This document shows, piece by piece, positions 35,453 to 44,023 of a DNA stretch of 64,000 nt. The translations under genes were made by a program, and so were the position numbers. The stretch is from assembly GCF_002356295.1 (NCBI RefSeq), contig NZ_AP018042.1:5302361-5366360 (forward strand), in the 5' to 3' direction. This stretch comes from Labilibaculum antarcticum (GTDB lineage: Bacteria > Bacteroidota > Bacteroidia > Bacteroidales > Marinifilaceae). How positions within the stretch are numbered: the first letter of the stretch is position 1; each line of letters opens with the position of its first letter. The notes under the pieces are model-generated. The model worked only from the letters and a program-made list of their open reading frames with translations. It was not told where the DNA came from and did not search any database.

Positions 35453-35590
35453 ATGAAAAAAATATTTAAGGATTATAAATCCATTTCTAAGCCAATGCAA
35501 ATAGTCATTGGTATAATGATTGTTTTTTCTATTATTGTTTTAGTTAAAAGTGGATATCTATTTGGTGTTTGGTTAAAGACAATAATATAG
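35453..35590 (+). CDS. 45-residue single-helix membrane peptide
   Basis: An ATG at 35453 opens a 45-codon frame: MKKIFKDYKSISKPMQIVIG, then one strong membrane helix (IVIGIMIVFSIIVLV, residues about 17-31) and a short tail SGYLFGVWLKTII. It follows the HEPN-like gene and its palindrome. It could be a small toxin-like or holin-like peptide, or a minor membrane protein. Only the clean start and membrane character support it. Confidence 0.45.
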   Translation: MKKIFKDYKSISKPMQIVIGIMIVFSIIVLVKSGYLFGVWLKTII

Positions 35591-35671
35591 CTTGATTTTG
35601 TGATTATTTAAAATTAGCCTAGCGGAAAACCTCTCACACCACCGAAAAAACTTAATTTAAAATAGGGCACA

Positions 35672-35710
35672 AAAAAAAAGGATAAACTTCCCAGAGTTTC
35701 TCCTTTTTTA
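35672..35710. terminator. Bidirectional terminator between convergent genes
   Basis: AAAAGGATAAACT pairs with AGTTTCTCCTTTT with one mismatch. There is an A-run on the left and a T-run on the right, so it can stop transcription from both sides. Confidence 0.75.
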
Positions 35711-35728
35711 ATGCAATCTATTTAGATT

Positions 35729-36859
35729 TTATTGCTTAATCGGATTGGCATATAGACTGAGAAAAGCTGTTTTGAATTCGTCGGCATCCAAATCAAGCTT
35801 GGCGGCACAACTCGTCATATGCGCAACAAAGCGGTCTTTCTCTTTAAGCGTGTACTCCGAAGCATATTGCTGGCCATCGTTCAACATGTCGTGAGCTATA
35901 TAATTAGTAGGCCAAAGCTGATAGTTGCTATAAATCTGTCTGTCGATTTCACCAGCAACTACTTTTAGAATTTCTTTTTTATCAATATCATCAGGCAATG
36001 CATCTATAAAGGGAGATAAAGATGTACCCATTACCAGTTTTGTGCGGCCTTTAGATACTCTGATTCCTTCAACAACACTATTAAAATCTTCACCCTTTTT
36101 CTTGATATACTTTCCTCTTTTCTTTTCACAAAGCTCATAAACCTTTAAATAATCGCAAGGTTCAAACTCATACGAAATTGCTAAGGGAACAATGTTCAGG
36201 TCTTTTAAACGATCTTTATAACTCCCCTCGCCGCTCATGCTAAACATTCTCAGTAAACCTTCCTGGGTTTTATCCAATCCATTCTTGGTACGTCCGGGTC
36301 GCTGTGCAATCCACACCGATTCCTTTTTACTTCGAATTACGTAGCGCATGTATGCCGATAGCTCTTGAGAATTTCGCAAAGCCTCTCTCCCATCCGCATC
36401 GCGAATTACGGTAAACATCTTGTTTATCTTCCCAAAATCGATGATGAAATCTGAAGACATCAAGTTATCCCCAAAGGTTATTTGAGTTGTATTCATATCA
36501 TTGGTGACCAAGCTATGCTGTAATAATGCCGCATCCATCACAATATCGCGATGATTGGCCACATATAAATAAGCTTCATTTTTATCCAGATTTTTGATTC
36601 CCTCGCAAGAGAATTCATCCATACTGAATTTGATTACTGTTTTTACAGCATCATTCATGACTCTCTTTTGAAAATCGTATGAACCTGTAACTGATAAGAA
36701 TAAATTGGTAAGTGCAGACTGATCAAGATTAGGAAATACATGCTTAAAAACCGGATAAAACTCATCGTACTCAACCATTCTTTTTAAAGCATCAACGGCT
36801 TCCGAATCGTTATAGCATCTAATTCTATCAAAAGTATTTTCCTTGGTCTGATTTGTCAT
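35729..36859 (-). CDS. Glycerol-phosphate-type acyltransferase of the pigment cluster
   Basis: The 376-residue protein has the NHX4D acyltransferase motif in YVANHRDIVMDAALL and the third block in WIAQRPGRTKNGLD. It is longer than PlsC and matches the family of 1-acyl-glycerol-3-phosphate acyltransferase-like proteins found in flexirubin/aryl polyene clusters. It probably transfers acyl groups in building the lipid part of the pigment. It follows the CoA-ligase gene by 50 bases in one unit and ends at a bidirectional terminator. Confidence 0.8.
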   Translation of the reverse strand: MTNQTKENTFDRIRCYNDSEAVDALKRMVEYDEFYPVFKHVFPNLDQSALTNLFLSVTGSYDFQKRVMNDAVKTVIKFSMDEFSCEGIKNLDKNEAYLYVANHRDIVMDAALLQHSLVTNDMNTTQITFGDNLMSSDFIIDFGKINKMFTVIRDADGREALRNSQELSAYMRYVIRSKKESVWIAQRPGRTKNGLDKTQEGLLRMFSMSGEGSYKDRLKDLNIVPLAISYEFEPCDYLKVYELCEKKRGKYIKKKGEDFNSVVEGIRVSKGRTKLVMGTSLSPFIDALPDDIDKKEILKVVAGEIDRQIYSNYQLWPTNYIAHDMLNDGQQYASEYTLKEKDRFVAHMTSCAAKLDLDADEFKTAFLSLYANPIKQ

Positions 36860-36909
36860 ATATGTTGTAATCTATGCGGTGAATATTCGTTTTCTTCCCT
36901 TCCAGATCG

Positions 36910-38199
36910 CTATCGCTTATCGATAAATGTGATTGGTTTTCGACTCAAATTCGGGAATTGCATTTTTTGAATTTCAATAATATCTAAAAACTCCACAAAG
37001 GGAGCTACTCGTATCTTGGCTCTAAAATGATCTTTAATTAATTTTTCAAGCTCTTTCGATGGAGATTCGACGCCTAATTTCAGCAAAATATTATCGGTTC
37101 CAATACTATTTGTCGAAACTTCTACCACATAATTTTCCACCAGCTTAATATCATTCAATATATCGTATAGGGCTGGCGGGTAAAGGGTGGTTCCTTTAAA
37201 TTTGATCATCTGTTTTTTTCTACCGATTACCGGCCCCAAACGCATGCTTGTTCTTCCGCATTCACATGCATCGGTGTAATGATGACAAATATCTCCTGTT
37301 TTAAAGCGAAGCAGCGGCATTCCTTCAACACCCAAATTCGTGATGGTCACCTCTCCGGCTTCCCCTTCTTTAACAGGCTGATCATTCTCATCTAAAAACT
37401 CAACAATGATCATTTCGGGATGATGATGTCCTCCTTTTCCATACTCACACTCGGTAAAAGCCGTTCCCATTTCGGTTGAAGCGTAAGTAGAATACAATTC
37501 AATATCCCACTTCTCTTTTATTCGTGCGCCCAGTTTGTTTAATGAGAAATCGTTATTACGGATGGCTTCACCAATACAAATGGCTTTTTTGATCGACGTT
37601 TTATTGAGATCGATATTGTTTGTTTCGGCAAATTCGATCAGCTTAATCAAAAATGAGGGTACGGTTACAATACTTGTGGGTTGAATGCGCTGAATGCTGT
37701 CAAATTGCAGTTCAGGATTTCCTGGGCCGACACGAACAACACCCGCTCCCATTTTCCGAATGCCCAAAAAGTAAGCCATTCCGGCCATAAATCGTCTGTC
37801 CATGGTCACCATCAACTGATAGATATCAGCCGAAGATCCTCCCGCACATAAAAAGGATATGTATTCGTTATAAGCCAATCGATCCAAATCCAAATCGGTC
37901 ATGGTAAATGTAACCGGATCGCCTAAAGTACCTGATGTTGTAATGTAATCAATCACCTTGCCTTTGTCTACACATAAAAAATCCATATTGTGTTCCTGCA
38001 ACATCTCCTTTGTAGTCACAGGAATTGTGGCGAAATCAGCCATGGTTTTTATGCTCTCCGTTTTAATATTATTCTCTTTAAAAAATCTGGAATAAAAAGG
38101 AGAGTTTTCAGTTAAGTAATCAAACAGTTCAGGCAAACGACCTTCCTGATAGTTCACGATCTCTTCCTGACTGGCTTTTTCTATTTCGGGTATAAACAT
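36910..38199 (-). CDS. Phenylacetate-CoA-ligase-type AMP-binding enzyme (aryl starter activation)
   Basis: The 429-residue enzyme belongs to the PaaK-like adenylating family: DYITTSGTLGDPVTFTMT is the P-loop-like motif, YSTYASTEMGTAF the second core motif, LLRFKTGDICHHYT with CECGRTSMRLGPVIGR the hinge, and FKGTTLYPPAL the C-terminal domain. It likely activates 4-coumarate (from the ammonia-lyase) and passes it to CoA or directly to an ACP. The Cys pair in DACECGR is typical of PaaK relatives. It stands in a two-gene unit with the acyltransferase. Confidence 0.88.
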   Translation of the reverse strand: MFIPEIEKASQEEIVNYQEGRLPELFDYLTENSPFYSRFFKENNIKTESIKTMADFATIPVTTKEMLQEHNMDFLCVDKGKVIDYITTSGTLGDPVTFTMTDLDLDRLAYNEYISFLCAGGSSADIYQLMVTMDRRFMAGMAYFLGIRKMGAGVVRVGPGNPELQFDSIQRIQPTSIVTVPSFLIKLIEFAETNNIDLNKTSIKKAICIGEAIRNNDFSLNKLGARIKEKWDIELYSTYASTEMGTAFTECEYGKGGHHHPEMIIVEFLDENDQPVKEGEAGEVTITNLGVEGMPLLRFKTGDICHHYTDACECGRTSMRLGPVIGRKKQMIKFKGTTLYPPALYDILNDIKLVENYVVEVSTNSIGTDNILLKLGVESPSKELEKLIKDHFRAKIRVAPFVEFLDIIEIQKMQFPNLSRKPITFIDKR

Positions 38200-38357
38200 G
38201 GTTTATTTTTGTATTCGAACAAGTTTAAAATTCTCATACCTAAAAATAGAATGAGACAATAAAGTGTTCTTTTTTAGTAAGGATATTAATTAGAAATAAA
38301 AAAGGATAAAATATTAGTTCTGATAGTGAACCAGAATCGATGTCTATCTCCTATTTA

Positions 38358-38849
38358 TTAACGAAACAGGGGCTTAATCCTCTTCTTTACAAGTTTCTTT
38401 ATAACGGCTCTTTTTGAATTAAAATCCATCGACATCATTGAATTTACTTCTTTTGTAGTCTTCATAATATTTCCATTTTCAGGATTTAGGAATTCTACAT
38501 ATCCAAAAACATCTCCCACACCAACGAACCTATATGTGAAATTCAAAATAAAATCAGCTTCCTCTTTATCGTCAGTAATAATCCAATATCCCCAACTTGC
38601 AAGAGCCTTAGTTGCATGAATAGTCCCGTTCTTATCCGTTGATTCAATAAAAACTTTATTCTCCGCCTTTGTTAATTGTGAGAAATCATCAGTTTCAATG
38701 GCCTTATTTAATCCTTTTGAGTCACAAGACCACTCATAAGCAATCACTTCTGTCGGTATTTTTTCACCTCGTATTGTCTTTATTGTATCCAATGCATATG
38801 TAGCTGAAGAAGATAAAATAATGGCGATAATTAAAACTGTTTTATTCAT
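38358..38849 (-). CDS. Exported protein of unknown function
   Basis: The 163-residue product has a signal peptide (MNKTVLIIAIILSSSATYA) and a mature domain with KVFIESTDKNGTIHATKALASW and EEADFILNFTYRFVGVGDVF. The pattern of a strand with ADFILNF after a helix is reminiscent of DUF4136-like or TolB-N-like domains. It is not a usual member of pigment clusters and is near a repeat copy, so it may be an insertion into the cluster. Function is not known. Confidence 0.6.
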   Translation of the reverse strand: MNKTVLIIAIILSSSATYALDTIKTIRGEKIPTEVIAYEWSCDSKGLNKAIETDDFSQLTKAENKVFIESTDKNGTIHATKALASWGYWIITDDKEEADFILNFTYRFVGVGDVFGYVEFLNPENGNIMKTTKEVNSMMSMDFNSKRAVIKKLVKKRIKPLFR

Positions 38850-39266
38850 ATGTTTATTATTTGTTTTTTAGTTGCTATATGGTCCCGAAAGCTTTCGGGA
38901 TTAACATGGTGGGATAATCATCTCCCTGTGTATATAAATTACTTTGGCATGGACGTTTCAAAAAATATAATATTTTCATTACTAACCGGATACATTTGCC
39001 ATTATATTATTTCCTTTCGTGCTTACAGCACTTCTTATTTTGATATTAATTGACTACTACCATAATAACATCCCTACGGGATTCTGAACAGCTCCAGAGG
39101 AGCGAGAATATGGTAGCTTACAGACAATCAACGAAAAGAGCCCCGTAGGTGGCGATATCGTGTAAAACCAAGTAAAAAGAATTCTTTTGCGATGCATGCT
39201 CATTATTTAGTCGGACAGTAGAGTCATATTTTAAATAGTAGATCTAAGTTTTGTTATGCTTCTAAT
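38850..39266. other. Intergenic region with palindrome and second copy of the 180-bp element
   Basis: CCCGAAAGCTTTCGGG (about 38884-38899) is a perfect 16-bp palindrome. The repeat copy follows at 38978-39181. No gene is supported. Confidence 0.6.
38978..39181 (+). repeat. Hairpin-rich ~180-bp element, copy 2
   Basis: Direct repeat of 30659-30835 with about 85-90 percent agreement by eye and an extra ~27 bases near 39031-39057. It contains the same ATCCCTACGGGAT, GCTCCAGAGGAGC and CCCCGTAGG hairpins. Confidence 0.75.
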
Positions 39267-40943
39267 TTATTTTTCCTTGAGCATGAGCTCATCTGATTCC
39301 TTACTTAATTTCGATAGTTCTTCGTATTCTGACTCCTGCGGAATTTCTAATTGCAGAGCCTTTTCGAAATGTATTTTTGCTACAGCAAATTCTCCCTTTT
39401 CAAAATAATACTTACCAACCAATAAGTGAGGGTAATAAAATGCCTCATTTAAAGCAATAAAAGCATCCAATTCCTCTTTGGGAAAATCTCTTTCTTCCTC
39501 TATTCCTTTCTGAACTTTCAGCAGTTCGGCTTTGTATTTCAAAAAGTTAGCGTACTCCTCGTTTTGCAAGATTGCATCCGCTTCAATTACATCATCAGAT
39601 AGATACAAGTTTTTAGAACGATAAGCTTGAGGGTCGGCAAAAATCTCATCCAAATCGTAAGCCACAAAAGCGCCCAACTGAAAGGGTGCTGCAGAGATCC
39701 AAACTTTTTTCTCTTCAGGTTTAAAAATAATTCCATGATGAGCAATCAACTGATTGATTGCTTTTTCGTTTCCCAATCCAATATTCGCCCCTTTTGTTCC
39801 TTTTCGATCGCGAAGTAAATCAGCGACTTGTTGTACTGAGAATTTACCCGTACTATCAATTAAATTTTCAACACGATTCAGTCGGTAGTGAGAGGCATCT
39901 ACAAAATTGGATGGACTGTCTTCACGATTCAACAGCATACTTGAATCAAGAAAATGATTTGTAACGGCCAAATAGTTTTCTTTTGGATGTAAAAGAGCAA
40001 TTTTATCCGGCGTTTTTTCGATCAATGCAAATTTATTCTCTTTGCCCGACCCGATTAGGAATGATTCTGAAACAAATGTTTCGTATTGCTGAGCAATTGC
40101 ATAGGCCTCATCGATGGTGGAAGCATATTGCAGAATTTTTCGGGCCAGAATAGAAACTGGTGTTTTACTACTACTCGGTATTCCGGTAGGCTCAGCATTT
40201 AAGGTAATGCTTAAACCTTCCAAATTCATTCCTGAAACAACTCCAATCATCCCTCCCCAGGTAACCGACATGAATGGATAACCATCATCGGGTTTCATGA
40301 AAGCAATGATCTTATTTTCTGAGAACTTATCTCCCGCATAAAAGTCAAAATTACGACCGATCAGTACACTTGAATCAGCGCTGTAATCATTTGTAAGGCC
40401 AAAAGAAGTGCAACCAACCAAACACATGCTTTGCAGTGCATGGCCCATATCGTGGGCTCCATGATAGGACATGATTCTTTGAAAAGGGGGTGCTATAAAA
40501 TTAAATTCATCGGATGCAGATTTGGAAATACCTGCTACTTCCAACTGATACTCTTTGGGAATGTAGTTTAGTAAATCGCGGTTAAACCAACCCAAAAAGA
40601 CACGAAGAAACTGAAGATAGAATCTTGAAGGCACCAATTTGTCAAGTTGGGCAACAAAAGCTTCCTCCTGATACTGAACCAAATTTTTACTTAATTGTCC
40701 ATTCTTAAACCCCATGGTATAAGGATCGCCCTGTACGAACAATTCCCATAAACCATATTCGTTTAACTTCATCCAGCTGTCTCCACAAACCAACAAGGAG
40801 TCATTTATCCTATGCACAGGCAAATCCTGATCGCTTACCCGAATGTGCTCTGGCTCTTCCATTTTTGTTACCGTAAAAAGGTAAATTAAAAATGCAGCAA
40901 GCAGTATGATTACAGCCAATAACAGTTTTGTTCTTTTTCTCAT
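39267..40943 (-). CDS. C45-family autoproteolytic acyltransferase/hydrolase with TPR-like tail
   Basis: From the ATG at 40943, 11 bases after the preceding stop, the product has 558 residues. An N-terminal membrane helix (LLLAVIILLAAFLIYLFTV) precedes an Ntn-hydrolase domain with Cys178 in LVGCTSFGLTND, the position of the autoproteolytic nucleophile of penicillin acyltransferase-like enzymes, and GRNFDFYAGD. The C-terminal 80 residues (YPHLLVGKYYFEKGEFAVAK) resemble a TPR. Such proteins are standard members of flexirubin-type clusters, where they may join the polyene acid to its lipid alcohol (inference). Confidence 0.85.
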   Translation of the reverse strand: MRKRTKLLLAVIILLAAFLIYLFTVTKMEEPEHIRVSDQDLPVHRINDSLLVCGDSWMKLNEYGLWELFVQGDPYTMGFKNGQLSKNLVQYQEEAFVAQLDKLVPSRFYLQFLRVFLGWFNRDLLNYIPKEYQLEVAGISKSASDEFNFIAPPFQRIMSYHGAHDMGHALQSMCLVGCTSFGLTNDYSADSSVLIGRNFDFYAGDKFSENKIIAFMKPDDGYPFMSVTWGGMIGVVSGMNLEGLSITLNAEPTGIPSSSKTPVSILARKILQYASTIDEAYAIAQQYETFVSESFLIGSGKENKFALIEKTPDKIALLHPKENYLAVTNHFLDSSMLLNREDSPSNFVDASHYRLNRVENLIDSTGKFSVQQVADLLRDRKGTKGANIGLGNEKAINQLIAHHGIIFKPEEKKVWISAAPFQLGAFVAYDLDEIFADPQAYRSKNLYLSDDVIEADAILQNEEYANFLKYKAELLKVQKGIEEERDFPKEELDAFIALNEAFYYPHLLVGKYYFEKGEFAVAKIHFEKALQLEIPQESEYEELSKLSKESDELMLKEK

Positions 40944-40953
40944 CAATTTTATT

Positions 40954-42474
40954 TTATATCGTATATTCTTCAGGATAACAAGAATTAATTTCTTGAAGAA
41001 TGGCATTAATATCTATAAGTTGTCCGCAGGTTAGCAAGGCCCCGCAAAGCACTCCGGTAATGCCATGCAAATTCACACTCTGCCCGGTTAAAAGTAAATT
41101 TGATATTTTGGTGCGCGATGGTAAGTAGGATTCAATTGGATTGTTACAATCCCTTACAATCCCATACATACTGCCTTCCTTGGTGCCCGTGTAATCTTTA
41201 AAACTTAACGGACTGGATGTATAGCTTGCGTCAATAGCATCTATAATATCTGGAAACACCTCCGATACACAAGCCATCACTTCTCTTTCTTTTTCTGATT
41301 TAAAGGCCAAATATTCTTCCCCCCGACATTCAATCTTAGTGCCCTCCCATTTCTTTACTTCCTCATATTTCATATAAGTTATAATTGTTAGGCTCTCGGC
41401 ATATTCGGGATTGTTTTTATCAGCAGCAAAATAAAGCATCAAACCTTGTGGCCAATCCCCTTTGTCATAATTATCAACACCCCAAACATTATTTGTTTTG
41501 TAGTAATAATAATTTTTATTCAAATAAGGGATATGATTTTTTTTCAAGACAATATACACGCTAAATGCGGATATGGTATTTTTCAGATTGGTCAATCTTG
41601 ACTTGTATGATTTTCTGATTTTTTCATCGGGGACCAAATCCATTGTGATTGAAGGATGCATGTTTGAAATAAAATGCTTTGCTTCAAATAGATCTCCGTT
41701 CTGGGTTTCCACGGCCGACATGAGCTTTCCCTCAAAATGAAATTTCACAACTTCAGCTTTAGTGAAGACCTTACCTCCCATTCCCTGAATGGAGTCAACG
41801 AGAGCATCGGAAATTTGATCTCCACCTTCGGTTAAGCGCCAGGCACTGGTTATAAAAAAGTGATTAACCAATGCATGCACATAAAGTGGTGTAGTATGTT
41901 CACCACCACCATATAAAGGATTCAATGCTGCCAGCACAGATCTCAGTTCAAAATTTTCGGTCAGCGAAGCAATAAAATCAGAAGTGCTCTGCCCATAATA
42001 CGACATATTGGATGTATCCATCAAATCTACTTCACGCAAATTGAAGATATCAGAACCTTCCCCAAGCGTTCTTATTTTATCTGCATAGGCCAAAATAGCA
42101 ATCTCCTCGTCGGGAAAATCACGAAGTAAGCTTTGGGTAAACTTTTCGTAGCCCATGGCATAATTGTATTCCCGCCCGGCAATATTAATCACATCAAAGG
42201 CATCCTCGTCTAATCTACGGGCATCTACCTTTCCCAGTAAATCAAGATAATTGAAAAACTTGTGCAAGACCTCTCCTTCTCCTAAACTACCTACGTAATG
42301 CATGCCTGTGTCGAACTTACAACCCTTGCGATTGAAGGTTTGTAAGTTACCGCCCGTTTTAAAATGCTTTTCAAGCACACAAACTTTATAAGCGAATTTT
42401 CCCAGGATATATGCACAGGCCAGTCCTCCCAGTCCGCTTCCAACAATTACAATATCGTATTTTTCTTTAGCCAT
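40954..42474 (-). CDS. FAD-dependent oxidoreductase of the CrtI/carotene isomerase type, copy A
   Basis: The 506-residue protein opens with the dinucleotide-binding motif IVIVGSGLGGLACAYILGKF and the CrtI-like TGGNLQTFNRKGCKFDTG. The end LLLTGQSVNLHGITGVLCGA is the phytoene-desaturase/CRTISO C-terminal FAD motif. About half its residues match the product of the next gene. In polyene pathways it may set or reduce double bonds. It sits in the long minus-strand pigment operon directly upstream of the C45 gene. Confidence 0.87.
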   Translation of the reverse strand: MAKEKYDIVIVGSGLGGLACAYILGKFAYKVCVLEKHFKTGGNLQTFNRKGCKFDTGMHYVGSLGEGEVLHKFFNYLDLLGKVDARRLDEDAFDVINIAGREYNYAMGYEKFTQSLLRDFPDEEIAILAYADKIRTLGEGSDIFNLREVDLMDTSNMSYYGQSTSDFIASLTENFELRSVLAALNPLYGGGEHTTPLYVHALVNHFFITSAWRLTEGGDQISDALVDSIQGMGGKVFTKAEVVKFHFEGKLMSAVETQNGDLFEAKHFISNMHPSITMDLVPDEKIRKSYKSRLTNLKNTISAFSVYIVLKKNHIPYLNKNYYYYKTNNVWGVDNYDKGDWPQGLMLYFAADKNNPEYAESLTIITYMKYEEVKKWEGTKIECRGEEYLAFKSEKEREVMACVSEVFPDIIDAIDASYTSSPLSFKDYTGTKEGSMYGIVRDCNNPIESYLPSRTKISNLLLTGQSVNLHGITGVLCGALLTCGQLIDINAILQEINSCYPEEYTI

Positions 42475-42532
42475 ATTTTATTTTCTGAAACTACTATTAC
42501 TACCGACTTGTTTTGATTTCAAAATGGTATCA

Positions 42533-44023
42533 TTAGTAGTTTCTAATCTTATTAATTAAATAATCATTGCCCAGTAATTCCTGACAGGTCATTACCGCAC
42601 CAATTGTAACCCCTAAAATGCCATGCATATTTAAATTCTGACCGGTAAATAAAAGGTTGTTCACCCTCGATTTTGGGCTAAGCAATGACAGCATTGGATT
42701 CTCTGCATTCTTCTTAATTCCGTAGGCCGAACCATTAGGAGTACCTGTGTAATCACGATAAGACAAAGGGGTTGAGGAATATACTGACTTAATATGCTCT
42801 CGAATACCAGGAAACCTTTTCTCCACTGCTTTTAGCAAGATCTCTGATTTCTGATCTTTAAAATCATGATAGGACTGAGGTCTTGATTCTCTCCTTGTGT
42901 TCTGCCATTGACTGATCTCACTAAACTTCATGTAACTAATCACGGTTAAACCATTGGCATATTTTCCGCCCTTCGAGTTTGCAGGAGAATAGAGCATAAA
43001 ATGCTCCGGCCAATTTTCTGCAGTATATTGAGTTCCCCAAACATTCGAATTTGGGAAATGATGGTGATTGTAATTGAACTGATCTAAACTGTCCTTTTTA
43101 AGTACCAGATAGAGACTAAACATTCCCACTGAATTTTCCAGGGAAAGAATCCGGTTTCGATACACTTTCCGAAGCATATTTTCAGAAAGAAGCTTTATTG
43201 TAGAGGCTGGGTGAGCATTTGAAATGACTTGTTTTGCATTTAAATACTCTCCATTTTCTAATTGGACTCTGTGAATTGTATTCTTCTCGCCTTCCAATGC
43301 AACTACACGAGCCTCTGTTCTAATTACACCTCCATTTGCTTTGATCCCCTTTGCCAATAAGAGAGCCAACTGAGAACTTCCATTCACCAATCTCCATGCT
43401 GATTTTACAAATGAATAATTGATTAAAGAATGAATATACATGGGTGTTTGTCCTTCAACACCGGCATACAAGGAATTCATTCCGGCCAAGATTTTTTGAA
43501 GTTTACCATCCGGAGTACTCCTTCTTAAAAATTCGGAAACACTTTGTTGCTTGCCTAGGCTTTGTAAGGAATAATTATCTGATTCTAAATTGTAATAGGG
43601 AAAGGCATTGCATACTTCGCCCATTTCAGTGAAGTATTTTTGCAGATTGGCTCTCTCTTTGGGAAAAAACGCACTCATTCGCTCAATAAAATTCTCATGC
43701 CCCTGAGCAAATGGATATTCAATTCCATCCTCTCCCAATGAAATTTTATCAAAAGCATCTACATCCAATCGCTGGATGTTTAAATCATCCATCAAACCCA
43801 GAAAATTAAAGTATCGATACAATACTTCGCCTTCACTCAAACTTTCGGTATAATTAAGGCCTGTATTAAAAAGAACACCTTCCTTGGCAAACGACTGAAG
43901 GGTTCCACCAATTCGTTTGTCCATCTCCAATACACAAACCTTCATTCCTTCTTTCGAAAGAATGTTGGCACAGATTAAACCGCCTAAGCCACTACCAATT
44001 ATTATAACATCGAATTCCCCCAC
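42533..44023 (-). CDS. FAD-dependent oxidoreductase of the CrtI/carotene isomerase type, copy B
   Basis: The 496-residue protein starts with GTG at 44023, immediately after the TAA of the preceding gene, and no in-frame ATG is near. VIIIGSGLGGLICANILSKE and IGGTLQSFAKEGVLFNTG at the N-terminus and LLFTGQNLNMHGILGVTIGA at the end show the same family as copy A. The pair is a tandem duplication with separate evolution, so two different steps in polyene maturation are likely. Confidence 0.87.
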   Translation of the reverse strand: MGEFDVIIIGSGLGGLICANILSKEGMKVCVLEMDKRIGGTLQSFAKEGVLFNTGLNYTESLSEGEVLYRYFNFLGLMDDLNIQRLDVDAFDKISLGEDGIEYPFAQGHENFIERMSAFFPKERANLQKYFTEMGEVCNAFPYYNLESDNYSLQSLGKQQSVSEFLRRSTPDGKLQKILAGMNSLYAGVEGQTPMYIHSLINYSFVKSAWRLVNGSSQLALLLAKGIKANGGVIRTEARVVALEGEKNTIHRVQLENGEYLNAKQVISNAHPASTIKLLSENMLRKVYRNRILSLENSVGMFSLYLVLKKDSLDQFNYNHHHFPNSNVWGTQYTAENWPEHFMLYSPANSKGGKYANGLTVISYMKFSEISQWQNTRRESRPQSYHDFKDQKSEILLKAVEKRFPGIREHIKSVYSSTPLSYRDYTGTPNGSAYGIKKNAENPMLSLLSPKSRVNNLLFTGQNLNMHGILGVTIGAVMTCQELLGNDYLINKIRNY

